Assembly (NCBI RefSeq): GCF_001677885.1
Contig: NZ_LOCQ01000062.1
Location: 1 to 64,000, forward strand
DNA: 64,000 nt
DNA from: Janthinobacterium psychrotolerans
GTDB taxonomy: Bacteria > Pseudomonadota > Gammaproteobacteria > Burkholderiales > Burkholderiaceae_D
Direction of reading: 5' to 3'
Part shown: positions 1 to 8,797 of the stretch, in pieces
Numbering within the stretch: position 1 is the stretch's first letter
Layout of the letters: each line of letters begins with the position of its first letter
The notes under the pieces: generated by a model
Database searches by the model: none
The model's input: only the letters and a program-made list of their open reading frames with translations
What the model was told of the DNA's origin: nothing
Made by a program: the position numbers and the translations under genes

Positions 1-23
1 GCGCTCCGCCTAAGTTGTTATCC

Positions 24-56
24 AACGGCAAGCCTTCAGCGCTTGCCGTTTTCTTT
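24..56 (+). terminator. Rho-independent terminator of an upstream gene
   Basis: Inverted repeat AACGGCAAGC / GCTTGCCGTT with a 7-nt loop, followed directly by TTCTTT. It probably ends a gene lying left of the window; an in-frame TAA at 11-13 may be that gene's stop, but too little is visible to say. Confidence 0.7.
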
Positions 57-67
57 CCCGGATTGCC

Positions 68-607
68 ATGCCCGACTTGCGCCGACCATTGACCGCTGGT
101 GAAACCGCCATGGTGCGCAGCGTCTTCCAGGACGCCATCGACACCACGCGCGTGCGCGTGGTGCGCGGCTCTTTTCTTCCCTTCAATTTGCAGGACCGGA
201 ACACGGCCATGACGCCACGCGGCAGCCTGTATTTCATGCCGGCCCAATACCGCATTGACTTTTCACGCGAGGAGGCCGGCGGCAAGCTGTTCTTCATCCA
301 TGAAATGGTGCATGTGTGGCAGTGGCAGCTGGGCTACAACTGCCTCTGGCATGGTTTGCTGCTGGCGCTGTCCGGCGGCTATTTTCGCCAGCGCGCCTAC
401 CGCTACGACAGCAGCGTCCAGGAGACGACCTTGGCCAGCTACAATATGGAGCAGCAGGCCGAGCTGGTGTCCCATTATTTTGGCGCCACCCAGCTGGGCC
501 TGGCGTCGATGACAGCCAGGCTGCCTTTTTTGCGCCAGGTGCTGGGCGGCTTTTTGCAGTCGCCCGGCAATGCGAACCTGTTGCCGAGGCGCTGGTTTAC
601 AAGGTGA
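68..607 (+). CDS. HExxH-containing hypothetical protein (vgr-related type)
   Basis: 179-aa soluble protein of unknown function. It carries a zincin-like HEMVH motif (H78, E79, H82) followed by WQWQ, preceded by a segment with FNLQDRNTAMTP. Proteins with this layout are often labelled vgr-related or Rhs-related because they occur near type VI genes, but no VgrG or Rhs gene is visible here, so the label is weak. Metal binding or peptidase activity is inferred from the motif only. No signal peptide is apparent. The stop overlaps the convergent neighbour by 11 nt. The ATG at 68 has no clear ribosome-binding site. Confidence 0.7.
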   Translation: MPDLRRPLTAGETAMVRSVFQDAIDTTRVRVVRGSFLPFNLQDRNTAMTPRGSLYFMPAQYRIDFSREEAGGKLFFIHEMVHVWQWQLGYNCLWHGLLLALSGGYFRQRAYRYDSSVQETTLASYNMEQQAELVSHYFGATQLGLASMTARLPFLRQVLGGFLQSPGNANLLPRRWFTR

Positions 608-1031
608 GTTCGCCTTCTTCCTCGCCATCCCAGTAATGGATGCGCCTGGCTTGCACCTTGATCAGGATGATGCCTGGCGTGGCCGGGCCCTGCTTGAACC
701 AGCGGTCCATGCTGTCGTCCCAGTGTTCCGTGAATGCGGCCTGGTCGGTGATCAGCTCGGCCTGGCCTTCGACGGCGATAAACAGCGGCGGCGCGCCGAA
801 CAGATGCGCCTTGCCCTGGTAGGCCAGGCCGACGGACGGATCGCGGCGGATATCGTCGACCATGCGCGCGTCGCTCCAGGTAAAGTACCAGGAAGTGCCG
901 TCGTAATCGACGTCCTCGTTATTGCTCATCGGGCGGGCCGCCAGCTGGCCGTCTTCGGCGCGCGTTGACAACATCAGGTAGTCGATATCGGCCATCTTTT
1001 TTGCCAGTTCCGGCAAGGTCATAGTGCTCAT
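597..1031 (-). CDS. Pyridoxamine 5'-phosphate oxidase-like general stress protein
   Basis: 144 aa, the usual length for the small split-barrel flavin-binding proteins related to general stress protein 26. The N-terminal half has the typical pattern of a strand with MLSTRAEDGQLAARPM, then WYFTWSDARMVDDI. Such proteins bind FMN, FAD or F420 and most have no assigned substrate. Monocistronic, convergent with the HExxH gene. The family assignment is fairly secure; the reaction is unknown. Confidence 0.82.
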   Translation of the reverse strand: MSTMTLPELAKKMADIDYLMLSTRAEDGQLAARPMSNNEDVDYDGTSWYFTWSDARMVDDIRRDPSVGLAYQGKAHLFGAPPLFIAVEGQAELITDQAAFTEHWDDSMDRWFKQGPATPGIILIKVQARRIHYWDGEEEGELTL

Positions 1032-1157
1032 GTGATGCTCCCGTGGTCATGGTGATTGGATCGTGGCGGCGGCAACAGGCACGCCGCGTCCATGGATGGA
1101 GTTGACCACAGGATGCGTCCGCCCTGCGTGCGGCAGCTCACCTTGCAGGGCAGATAG

Positions 1158-2150
1158 TCAGGCAGGCGCTGCGGGAGGCGAGACGTTGCTGACGACGCGG
1201 TTGCGTCCGCCGTCCTTGGCCTGGTACAGCGCGCGGTCGGCGGCGCCGATCAGCTGGTCCATGTCGAGCGGCGCCGCGCCGCTGTGGGTGGCCACGCCGA
1301 TACTGACGGTGATATGGCGTGGCGCACCGTCTTCATGGCCGTTGTCGATGGACAAGGTGCGCACACTCTTGCGTATCGCCTCGGCCAGGCCCAGCGCCTT
1401 GGCCAGTTCGGTGTCGGGCAGGATGGCGGCAAACTCTTCGCCGCCGTAGCGGGCCAGCACATCGCCGGAACGGTTGAGCATGGCGGCCAGCGCGCCGGCC
1501 ACTTGCTTCAGGCAGGTGTCGCCCTGCTGGTGGCCGTACTGGTCGTTATAGTCCTTGAAGTGGTCGATATCGATCATCAGCAGCGACAGCGGAATGCCGC
1601 TGCGCCTGGCGCGGCGCATTTCCTTGTCGATCGCCACGTCGAAATGGCGGCGGTTGGCTACGCCCGTCAGGCCGTCCGAAAAGGTTTGCGAGCGCAACAC
1701 CATGGTCTGTTCGCGCAGCAGTTTTTCGCGGCCGACGGCGATGGTCACGTCGCTGATCTGGATCAGGCAGTGGCGCCGCGCGCCAGCCAGGCTGATGGGC
1801 GTGACCGCCACCGCCTGCTGCATGCGTTCGCGGCTTTCGCTGGCCATGGCGGACTGCTGGTACAGCGGGAACGGGGCTTTGTGCAAGGACTGCGACAGCA
1901 GGGACTGGAAGTTGTCGCGCAAGGCCTGGGTAATCGCCGACTCGATGCGCTTGTGCTGCAGTTCCGGGAATACCTCGAAAAAATCGCGTCCCAGCACGGT
2001 GTCGGCTTTCCATCCGGAATGACGCTCCAGCCAGCGGTTCCACAGTACGATGCTGCGGTGGTCATCGAGCACGATGGCACCCAGGTTGACGGCGCCGACA
2101 ATGCTTTCGAGCAGGCTCAAGCGGTGCAAGGTCTCGGCCATGGTGCTCAC
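1158..2150 (-). CDS. PAS-GGEEF diguanylate cyclase
   Basis: 330-aa cytoplasmic protein that should make c-di-GMP from two GTP. An N-terminal PAS domain (about residues 12-130) precedes a GGDEF domain with an intact GGEEF signature at 236-240. An RxxD inhibitory I-site (RSGD) sits five residues before it, so product inhibition is expected. No membrane segment. The start is GTG at 2150: it overlaps the TGA of the preceding CheC-like gene as GTGA, which favours translational coupling over the internal ATG three codons later. It is the last gene of a three-gene set with a CheY-like regulator and a CheC-like phosphatase, so its activity is probably tied to phospho-signalling. Confidence 0.9.
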   Translation of the reverse strand: MSTMAETLHRLSLLESIVGAVNLGAIVLDDHRSIVLWNRWLERHSGWKADTVLGRDFFEVFPELQHKRIESAITQALRDNFQSLLSQSLHKAPFPLYQQSAMASESRERMQQAVAVTPISLAGARRHCLIQISDVTIAVGREKLLREQTMVLRSQTFSDGLTGVANRRHFDVAIDKEMRRARRSGIPLSLLMIDIDHFKDYNDQYGHQQGDTCLKQVAGALAAMLNRSGDVLARYGGEEFAAILPDTELAKALGLAEAIRKSVRTLSIDNGHEDGAPRHITVSIGVATHSGAAPLDMDQLIGAADRALYQAKDGGRNRVVSNVSPPAAPA

Positions 2151-2770
2151 GCCGGTCCGAAGACCTTGGCCAGGTAGCGGCTGACCTGTTCTTTCAGGTC
2201 GTGCAAGGCCGACAGGTTCAGCACGAAGGCGACATAGCCGTGGATCTGGTGCTTGGCCAGCACAAAGTCGATATGCAGCATCAGCACCACGTCGTCGCCT
2301 TGGTCGCCGAAGACGGACAGGATTTGCGCACTGGTGCCCACGTGGTAGACGGGCAGGGAGCCGTGCAGTTCGCTGTCGAACAGATTGGCCAGCGTGCCGA
2401 CGCAGGAATTGAGGATGATGTTGCCGATTTCACACATCGCCTCCTGTTCCATTTCCGTCAGTTCCTGCAGCGGCACCGCGTCGCCCACCATCAGGCGCAC
2501 GATCTCCAGGCTCTTATCCTCGGGAAACATCAGGATGGCTTCGGTGGCAAACGCGCCATCGTAATGCTGGCTCACGCCGCAGATGCGGTCGCCATCGCGC
2601 TTGCTGCCCAGCAGGGCTGCCGCGTCGGCGCGGTTCAGGAAGGTAATCGAGGGCACCGACATGATGACTTCCTCGTTGACGATCTCGCTCATGGCCGCCG
2701 CCGCATGGCCCACGCCGATATTGAAGATTTCGACCAGCGCGTCGTTTTCCAGCTCGGACAGGTTGACCAT
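2147..2770 (-). CDS. CheC-like CheY-P phosphatase
   Basis: 207 aa. Two halves each carry the CheC phosphatase signature (D/S)xxxExxN-N22-P. The first is DALVEIFN with a Pro 23 residues after the Asn. The second is EAMCEIGN with the same spacing but Glu in place of Asp/Ser, so it may be weaker. CheC proteins dephosphorylate CheY-like regulators, and the gene lies 2 nt after a single-domain CheY-like gene, its likely partner. The start is the ATG at 2770. The 3' end overlaps the diguanylate cyclase start by 4 nt. No other chemotaxis genes adjoin it. Confidence 0.86.
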   Translation of the reverse strand: MVNLSELENDALVEIFNIGVGHAAAAMSEIVNEEVIMSVPSITFLNRADAAALLGSKRDGDRICGVSQHYDGAFATEAILMFPEDKSLEIVRLMVGDAVPLQELTEMEQEAMCEIGNIILNSCVGTLANLFDSELHGSLPVYHVGTSAQILSVFGDQGDDVVLMLHIDFVLAKHQIHGYVAFVLNLSALHDLKEQVSRYLAKVFGPA

Positions 2771-2772
2771 GT

Positions 2773-3141
2773 TCAGGCGTCCAGCGTATCGATCAGCTGG
2801 TGGATGCGCGTTTCCGTGATCGGCTTTTCCATGAAGCCCACTTTCAGCTCGCTGGCGCGGTGGCGGATGGCGTTTTGCACATTCGCCGTCACCAGGAAGA
2901 TATGGGTCTGCGGATACAGGGCGCGCAACTGCTCGGCAGCGGCCACGCCGCCCATGCCCGGCATATTGACGTCCAGTAAAATCAGGTAGGGGGTCAGCGC
3001 CTGGGCTTTTTCCAGTGCTTCTTCGCCCGTGGCCGCTTCGGTGACCTGCCAACCGGCATGTTTGCTGAGAATGAACTGATGCGCCATCAAACGTGAAACC
3101 CGGCTGTCATCGACAACAAGTACCTGTTTACTGTGATCCAT
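2773..3141 (-). CDS. CheY-like single-domain response regulator
   Basis: 122-aa receiver domain with no output domain. The acidic pair D11/D12, phospho-acceptor D57 (LILLDVNMPG), T85 and K106 (MEKP) are all present, so it should be phosphorylatable. It leads the operon with a CheC-like phosphatase and a PAS-GGEEF diguanylate cyclase. The likely job is to pass a phosphoryl signal to c-di-GMP production rather than to the flagellar motor; that role is inferred from context. The kinase is not in the window. Confidence 0.9.
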   Translation of the reverse strand: MDHSKQVLVVDDSRVSRLMAHQFILSKHAGWQVTEAATGEEALEKAQALTPYLILLDVNMPGMGGVAAAEQLRALYPQTHIFLVTANVQNAIRHRASELKVGFMEKPITETRIHQLIDTLDA

Positions 3142-3345
3142 TTGCTATTCCTGAAGCGTCATTTCTGTCAATCTCGCATTTTCGCATAGATTGCCCGGGT
3201 AGCTGATAATTCGCCATGCGAATTGCCCTATGGCAAAAAAATGAAGATCTGTTTGCTTGCAGTCTGTTGTGCTGCCGCCCATGCGCATGTTTTCCGCTAC
3301 GGCGATCCAGTAAAATAGCGCCATTCCCACTTCACCCTGCCCACC

Positions 3346-4023
3346 ATGACCCAAGACGAATTGAAACAAGCCGTAGCCCGCACCGCCATTGATTACGTTG
3401 TAAAAGGTGAAATTATCGGTGTCGGTACCGGTTCGACCGCCAACTTCTTCATCGATGAACTGGCCAAGATCAAGGACAGCATCAAGGGCGCGGTCGCCTC
3501 GTCCGAAGCCACCGCCGCGCGCCTGGCCGGCCATGGCATCGCCGTGTTCGACCTGAACGACGTGAGCGAGATCGCCGTCTACATCGACGGCGCCGATGAA
3601 ATCACGGAAAGCGGCGCCATGATCAAGGGCGGCGGCGCGGCATTGACGCGTGAAAAGATCGTCGCGTCGGTGGCGAAGCAGTTCGTCTGCATCGCCGACG
3701 GCTCCAAGCTGGTCGACACCCTGGGCGCCTTCCCGCTGCCGGTGGAAGTGGTGCCGATGGCGCGCGCCAGCGTGTCGCGCCAGCTGGCCGCACTGGGCGG
3801 CACGCCGCGCCTGCGTTTGAAACCGGCCAGCGACGAAGCGTTTATTACCGACAACGGCGGCGAGATCATCGACGTGCTGGGCTTGAAGATTGTCGACCCG
3901 GTGGCGCTGGAACAGCAGATCAACCAGATCGTCGGTGTGATTGCCGTCGGCCTGTTTGCCGCACGCGGCGCCAATGTTTGTTTGCTGGGCACGCCTGAAG
4001 GCGTGCGTACGCTGGCTTACTGA
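3346..4023 (+). CDS. rpiA: Ribose-5-phosphate isomerase A
   Basis: 225 aa, full length. It interconverts ribose-5-phosphate and ribulose-5-phosphate in the non-oxidative pentose phosphate pathway. Family signatures are clear: [13 protein letters not shown] near residue 27, the DGADEI loop, and [12 protein letters not shown]. It stands alone on the plus strand between two minus-strand groups; the 204 bp upstream hold a possible TAAAAT -10 about 30 nt before the ATG. Ribulose-5-phosphate also feeds the KDO pathway downstream, but the distance and intervening genes make co-regulation unlikely. Confidence 0.96.
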   Translation: MTQDELKQAVARTAIDYVVKGEIIGVGTGSTANFFIDELAKIKDSIKGAVASSEATAARLAGHGIAVFDLNDVSEIAVYIDGADEITESGAMIKGGGAALTREKIVASVAKQFVCIADGSKLVDTLGAFPLPVEVVPMARASVSRQLAALGGTPRLRLKPASDEAFITDNGGEIIDVLGLKIVDPVALEQQINQIVGVIAVGLFAARGANVCLLGTPEGVRTLAY

Positions 4024-4037
4024 TCGCCAGCGTTGTC

Positions 4038-4559
4038 TTAAACAGCGGCCCCCTGCGGGCCGCTTGTCATTTGCGCCGCCCGGTACACTGCCAGTGTACG
4101 CAGCAAGCCGCCCAGGAAGATGCCGCTGAAAACGCCGTACAGCAGGCAAACCGCCAGTACGAAGCCGGTCGCATGGGCATAGGCCGGATGCATCGCCAGC
4201 GATACCGCCACCGCATATTTCATGCAGAAGATCGCCAGCATCAGCGCCAGCGGCAACCAGCTGCCGGCCAGCTCCATCGTGCCGCGGTCGGGGTGTGCCA
4301 CCAGCTTGCGCGGATTGGTCATCGACCAGGCCAGCAGGCCGCCAGCGAGCGCACCGCCCGCCCAGGCGATTGGCGCCACGCCGTCAAAACCGAAACTGCC
4401 ACGCACGCCGGACAGCGACAGCGCCAGCATCACCAGCGGAATAATGCACAGCTTGCGCAGGGTCACTTCGCGCGCACGGCTGGCCAGCACGCCGCGATAG
4501 ACGAGAAAACCGAGGATGGCCCAGACGTAGAGGGGAGTGTGGTTGAAGAGCTGTTGCAT
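4038..4559 (-). CDS. Conserved inner-membrane protein (DUF6622-like)
   Basis: 173-aa protein with about five hydrophobic helices (near residues 8-20, 31-50, 55-75, 95-120, 130-155). It starts MQQLFNHTPLYVWAIL. The opening and the basic SRAREVTLRK loop resemble the DUF6622 family, which has no known function. The frame stays open upstream, but that part lacks membrane character and the ATG at 4559 begins the conserved region. Its 3' end contains a GC-rich hairpin shared with the rpiA end. Convergent with rpiA. Confidence 0.75.
   Translation of the reverse strand: MQQLFNHTPLYVWAILGFLVYRGVLASRAREVTLRKLCIIPLVMLALSLSGVRGSFGFDGVAPIAWAGGALAGGLLAWSMTNPRKLVAHPDRGTMELAGSWLPLALMLAIFCMKYAVAVSLAMHPAYAHATGFVLAVCLLYGVFSGIFLGGLLRTLAVYRAAQMTSGPQGAAV
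4044..4064. terminator. Hairpin between convergent rpiA and membrane-protein gene
   Basis: AGCGGCCC / GGGCCGCT stem with a 5-nt loop, inside the last codons of the minus-strand gene. T-richness after it is modest in the rpiA direction (TTGTCATTT), so termination is plausible but not strong. Confidence 0.45.
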
Positions 4560-4687
4560 GGTATCCGCCTTGGAAAGTCGTTGTCGATGGAAACACTGTG
4601 CCAGCTGGCGGCCAGGGCGGCGAGCGGACTGCGACGAAACAAAGGAGCGATGCCGTGAAACGGCTGGAGGCGACGTGAAACGAAGAT

Positions 4688-4718
4688 GAAAATCTGCCCG
4701 TGACGCGGTCACGGGCAG
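4688..4718 (-). terminator. Terminator of yggX
   Basis: Perfect 11-bp stem CTGCCCGTGAC / GTCACGGGCAG with a 3-nt loop, followed on the minus strand by ATTTTC, just past the yggX stop. Confidence 0.75.
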
Positions 4719-4728
4719 GCAGTAAAAC

Positions 4729-5001
4729 TTATTCCGTCGGCGGCACGTAACCCATGGCGGCGTCGGCGCCGTCACCGAAGAAATGCTTTTCCATCTGCGT
4801 GGCCAGGTATTTGCGGGCGCGCGCGTCGGCCAGGTTCAAACGGTTTTCGTTGACCAGCATGGTCTGGTGCTTGAGCCAGGCGGCCCAGGCTTCTTTCGAC
4901 ACCGATTCGTAAATTTTCTTGCCCAGTTCGCCCGGGTACGGCGGGAAGTCCAGTCCTTCGGCTTCCTTGTTGAGTTTGACGCAATGGATAGTGCGGGCCA
5001 T
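4729..5001 (-). CDS. yggX: Fe(2+)-trafficking protein YggX
   Basis: 90 aa, normal length. The start [10 protein letters not shown] with its conserved Cys7 and the block [17 protein letters not shown] are diagnostic of YggX, a small cytoplasmic protein linked to iron trafficking and protection of Fe-S clusters from oxidative damage. Monocistronic, with its own terminator downstream. SoxRS-type control is known in enterobacteria; no such site is evident here. Confidence 0.95.
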   Translation of the reverse strand: MARTIHCVKLNKEAEGLDFPPYPGELGKKIYESVSKEAWAAWLKHQTMLVNENRLNLADARARKYLATQMEKHFFGDGADAAMGYVPPTE

Positions 5002-5124
5002 CTGTGCTCCTGAATCGGTATAGAGATAAAGCGTGATTATAAGGCACTTTGCGCGGCGCTACCCGCAGCCATGGCCAGCCGGCCGCGCCGCTTGTGGATC
5101 GCCCTTGCGCCAGATCAAATTTGA

Positions 5125-6074
<950 letters not shown>

Positions 6075-6075
<1 letters not shown>

Positions 6076-7367
6076 TGGAAAACGGTAAATTGAACGCGCG
6101 CCTGGCCATCGTCATTCCGGCCCGCTACGCTTCCACGCGCCTGCCGGGCAAGCCGCTGGCTGATATTCTCGGCAAGCCGATGGTGCAGCATGTGTATGAA
6201 CGGGCGCTGCAAGTGCCCGGCGTCGACACGGTGGTGGTGGCCACCGACGACGCGCGCGTGGCGCACGCCGTGCGCGGCTTTGGCGGGCGCTGCGTGATGA
6301 CCTCGCCCGACCATCCTTCCGGCACCGACCGCCTGGTCGAAGTGATGCAAACGGTGGAGGCCGACATCTATATCAACCTGCAGGGCGACGAGCCGCTGGT
6401 GCGACCAGGCGATATCGCGCTGCTGGCCGAGGGCATGCGCGCGGACAGCGCGGTGCAGGTGGGCACCTTGTGCCATGCCATCGATGCAAAGGAGGCGCGC
6501 AATCCGAATACCGTCAAGGTGGTGCTGGCCGCCAATGGCGACGCCCTGTATTTCAGCCGCGCGGCGATTCCGTTCGCGCGCGACGAAGCTCCGGCCCAGT
6601 ACCTGAAACATGTGGGCGTGTACGCCTACCGGCGCGACGTGCTGGCCGCGTATTCGGCCCTGCCGGCGGCCATGCTGGAGCAGGCCGAAAAGCTCGAACA
6701 ATTGCGCCTGCTGGCGGCCGGCCTGCGCATCCGCGCCTTCCAGGTGGCGCCTTCCGGGCCCGGCGTCGATACGCCCGAGTGCCTGGCCAGGGTGCGCGCG
6801 CTGATGGCCGGCGAAACGCCGGCAGCGCTGCCGGTGCTGGCTGATATCAAACTGGTGATTACCGACGTCGACGGCGTGCTGACCGACGGCGGCATTTACT
6901 ATGACGCCACCGGCGAATGCCTGAAACGCTTCCATGTGCGCGACGGCCTGGGCATGCGATTGCTGGAAGAAAACGGTGTGCGGGTGGCGGTGCTGTCCGG
7001 CCGCGATTCGCCGACCTTGCGCAAGCGGGTGGCGGACCTTGGCATCACGCTGTACCAGTTCGGCGTGAAGGACAAGCATGGCGCCTGCCGCGAACTGATG
7101 GCGCAAGCCGGCGTCGAAGTGAACCAGACGGTGTGCATCGGCGACGACAGCATCGACCTGCCCGCGTTTGCCGCCTGCGGCCTGTCGTACGCGGTGGCCG
7201 ACGCTCCCGTCTACGTGCAGGCGTGCGCCAGCGCCGTGCTGGTGAAGGAGGGCGGCAAGGGCGCTTTCCGCGAACTGGCCGACGCCATTCTGGTCGCCCA
7301 GGGCAAGGAGCACGTGTTCGGTTCGGCCGAGGGCTTTTCCACCGTGATGGGAAGAGTCGTACAGTAG
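6075..7367 (+). CDS. CMP-KDO synthetase / KDO-8-P phosphatase fusion (KdsB-KdsC)
   Basis: 430 aa in one frame, joining two normally separate enzymes. Residues 8-250 are a KdsB cytidylyltransferase: IPARYASTRLPGKPL, TSPDHPSGTDRL, NLQGDEPLV, KHVGVYAYRRD. Residues 256-420 are a KdsC-type HAD phosphatase: DVDGVLTDGG with nucleophile D264 and acid/base D266, then LSGRDS, a conserved Lys in GVKDKHG, and GDDSIDLP. The phosphatase makes KDO, which the cytidylyltransferase activates, so the two domains do consecutive steps and kdsA upstream does the step before. The linker is only about 5-10 residues. Both active sites look intact. Confidence 0.93.
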
Positions 7368-7383
7368 CTCGAAGTCGCTTGGC

Positions 7384-7417
7384 GTAGGTCGGATTAGCGC
7401 AACGCGCGTAATCCGAC
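7384..7417. repeat. REP-like palindrome (GTCGGATTA type), copy 1
   Basis: GTAG leader, then a GTCGGATTA / TAATCCGAC stem (7388-7396 with 7409-7417) around a GC-rich centre. It lies between the convergent ends of the kdsB-kdsC fusion and argA. The same element occurs twice at 12873-12971 and as a variant at 21326-21359. Confidence 0.85.
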
Positions 7418-7430
7418 ACCACCACCGGCA

Positions 7431-8741
7431 TCACAAGGTCTTGATCAGCACCTGCGACTTGCGCTGCCAGTTGTACATATGCTGGCGGTCCTTCGGCAGG
7501 TCGTCGACGGTGGCCGGCAGAAAGCCGCGCTTCTTGAACCAGTGCGAGGTGCGCGTGGTCAGCACGAACAGTTTGGTCAGGCCGGCGGCGCGCGCGCGGT
7601 TTTCCATGTGCTTCAGGATACGCTCGCCGTCGCCCTGGGTCTGCACTTCGGGGTTGACGATCAGGCAGGCCATTTCGGCCATCTTCTCGGCCGGGAACGG
7701 GTACAGCGCGGCGCAGCCGAAGATCACGCCATCGTGCTCGATGACGGAGAAATAATCGATTTCGCGTTCGATCAGCTCGCGGCCCCGTTTGACCAGGGTG
7801 CCGTCCGCTTCCATCGGCTCGATCAGCTTGATGATGCCGCCGACGTCCTCGATGGTGGCCTGGCGCAGGCTTTCCAGGTTTTCATGGCTGATCATGGTGC
7901 CCACGCCATCGTGGGTAAACAATTCCAGCAGGGCCGAGCCGTCCATGGTGAACGGCACGATGTGCGAGCGGTCCACGCCGTTGTGGCAGGCTTTCACGCA
8001 GTGTTTCAGATAGAACGCGGTGGCGTCCGGCAAAAATCCGGCCATCAGCACGGCTTCGGCCTGGTGCGAGGACAGCTCGCGAATTTCCACGCCGGTGGCG
8101 TCCGCCATCATCGGCGTTTCGGTAATGAAGATCAGCTTGTCGGCGTGCAGGGCGATCGCGGCGCTGCAGGCCACGTCTTCCATGGTCAGATTGAACGCTT
8201 CGCCGGTCGGCGAAAAGCCCAGCGGCGACAGCAGCACCAGGCCGTCGGAACCGAGGATGGAGTGAATGGTTTCAGCGTCGACCTTGCGCGTGATGCCGGT
8301 CAGTTCCAGGTCCACGCCATCGATCACGCCCAGCGGACGCGCCGTGATGAAATTGCCGGAAATAATACGGATCGCCGCGTTCGACATCGGCGTGTTCGGC
8401 AAGCCCTGGCTGAAGGCGGCCTCGATATCGAGGCGCAATTCGCCAGCCGCTTCTTTCGCGCACTCGAGCGCGGCGATGTCGGTGATGCGCACGCCATTGT
8501 GAAAACGGCCTTCGACGTTACGCAGCGCCAGCTGTTCGGCCACCTGCGGACGCGAACCATAGACCACGGTCACATTGATATCGAGCGCATGCAGCAGAGA
8601 CAAGTCATGGGCCAACACCTGCAGCGCCCCGGCGCTGACGAGTTCACCGGGGAAGGCGACCACGAAGGTCTTGCCGCGAAAGGCGTGGATGTAGGGCGCG
8701 ACGGAGCGCAGCCATTGGACGAATTGGGTAGGGTTTTCCAT
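7431..8741 (-). CDS. argA: N-acetylglutamate synthase ArgA
   Basis: 436 aa. Acetylates glutamate with acetyl-CoA, the first step of arginine synthesis. An inactive-type amino-acid-kinase domain (about residues 15-280; GKTFVVAFPGE at the start) is followed by a GNAT domain with IEHDGVIFGCAALYPF and NPEVQTQGDGERIL. Feedback inhibition by arginine is typical of the family. The start is taken at the ATG at 8741 (MENPTQF). A perfect TATAAT ends 7 nt before it, so the message may be leaderless; an ATG 9 nt upstream is inside the -10 and therefore less likely. Divergent from hrpA. Confidence 0.94.
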   Translation of the reverse strand: MENPTQFVQWLRSVAPYIHAFRGKTFVVAFPGELVSAGALQVLAHDLSLLHALDINVTVVYGSRPQVAEQLALRNVEGRFHNGVRITDIAALECAKEAAGELRLDIEAAFSQGLPNTPMSNAAIRIISGNFITARPLGVIDGVDLELTGITRKVDAETIHSILGSDGLVLLSPLGFSPTGEAFNLTMEDVACSAAIALHADKLIFITETPMMADATGVEIRELSSHQAEAVLMAGFLPDATAFYLKHCVKACHNGVDRSHIVPFTMDGSALLELFTHDGVGTMISHENLESLRQATIEDVGGIIKLIEPMEADGTLVKRGRELIEREIDYFSVIEHDGVIFGCAALYPFPAEKMAEMACLIVNPEVQTQGDGERILKHMENRARAAGLTKLFVLTTRTSHWFKKRGFLPATVDDLPKDRQHMYNWQRKSQVLIKTL

Positions 8742-8748
8742 TAAGCGC

Positions 8749-8756
8749 ATTATAAT
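8749..8756. promoter_or_regulatory. Symmetric -10 shared by argA and hrpA
   Basis: The 8-bp palindrome ATTATAAT gives a perfect TATAAT on both strands (plus 8751-8756, minus 8754-8749). It sits between the divergent argA and hrpA starts. Predicted start sites are near 8741 for argA, at its ATG, and near 8763 for hrpA. No good -35 is seen on either side. Confidence 0.6.
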
Positions 8757-8797
8757 TCGCTGCGCGATGTGCGCGCTCAAAATACCTGTAAAAAACA

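Noticed and set aside
43-70. Short frame antisense at the window start
   Set aside because: No domain or start signal; the HExxH gene on the other strand accounts for the coding bias.
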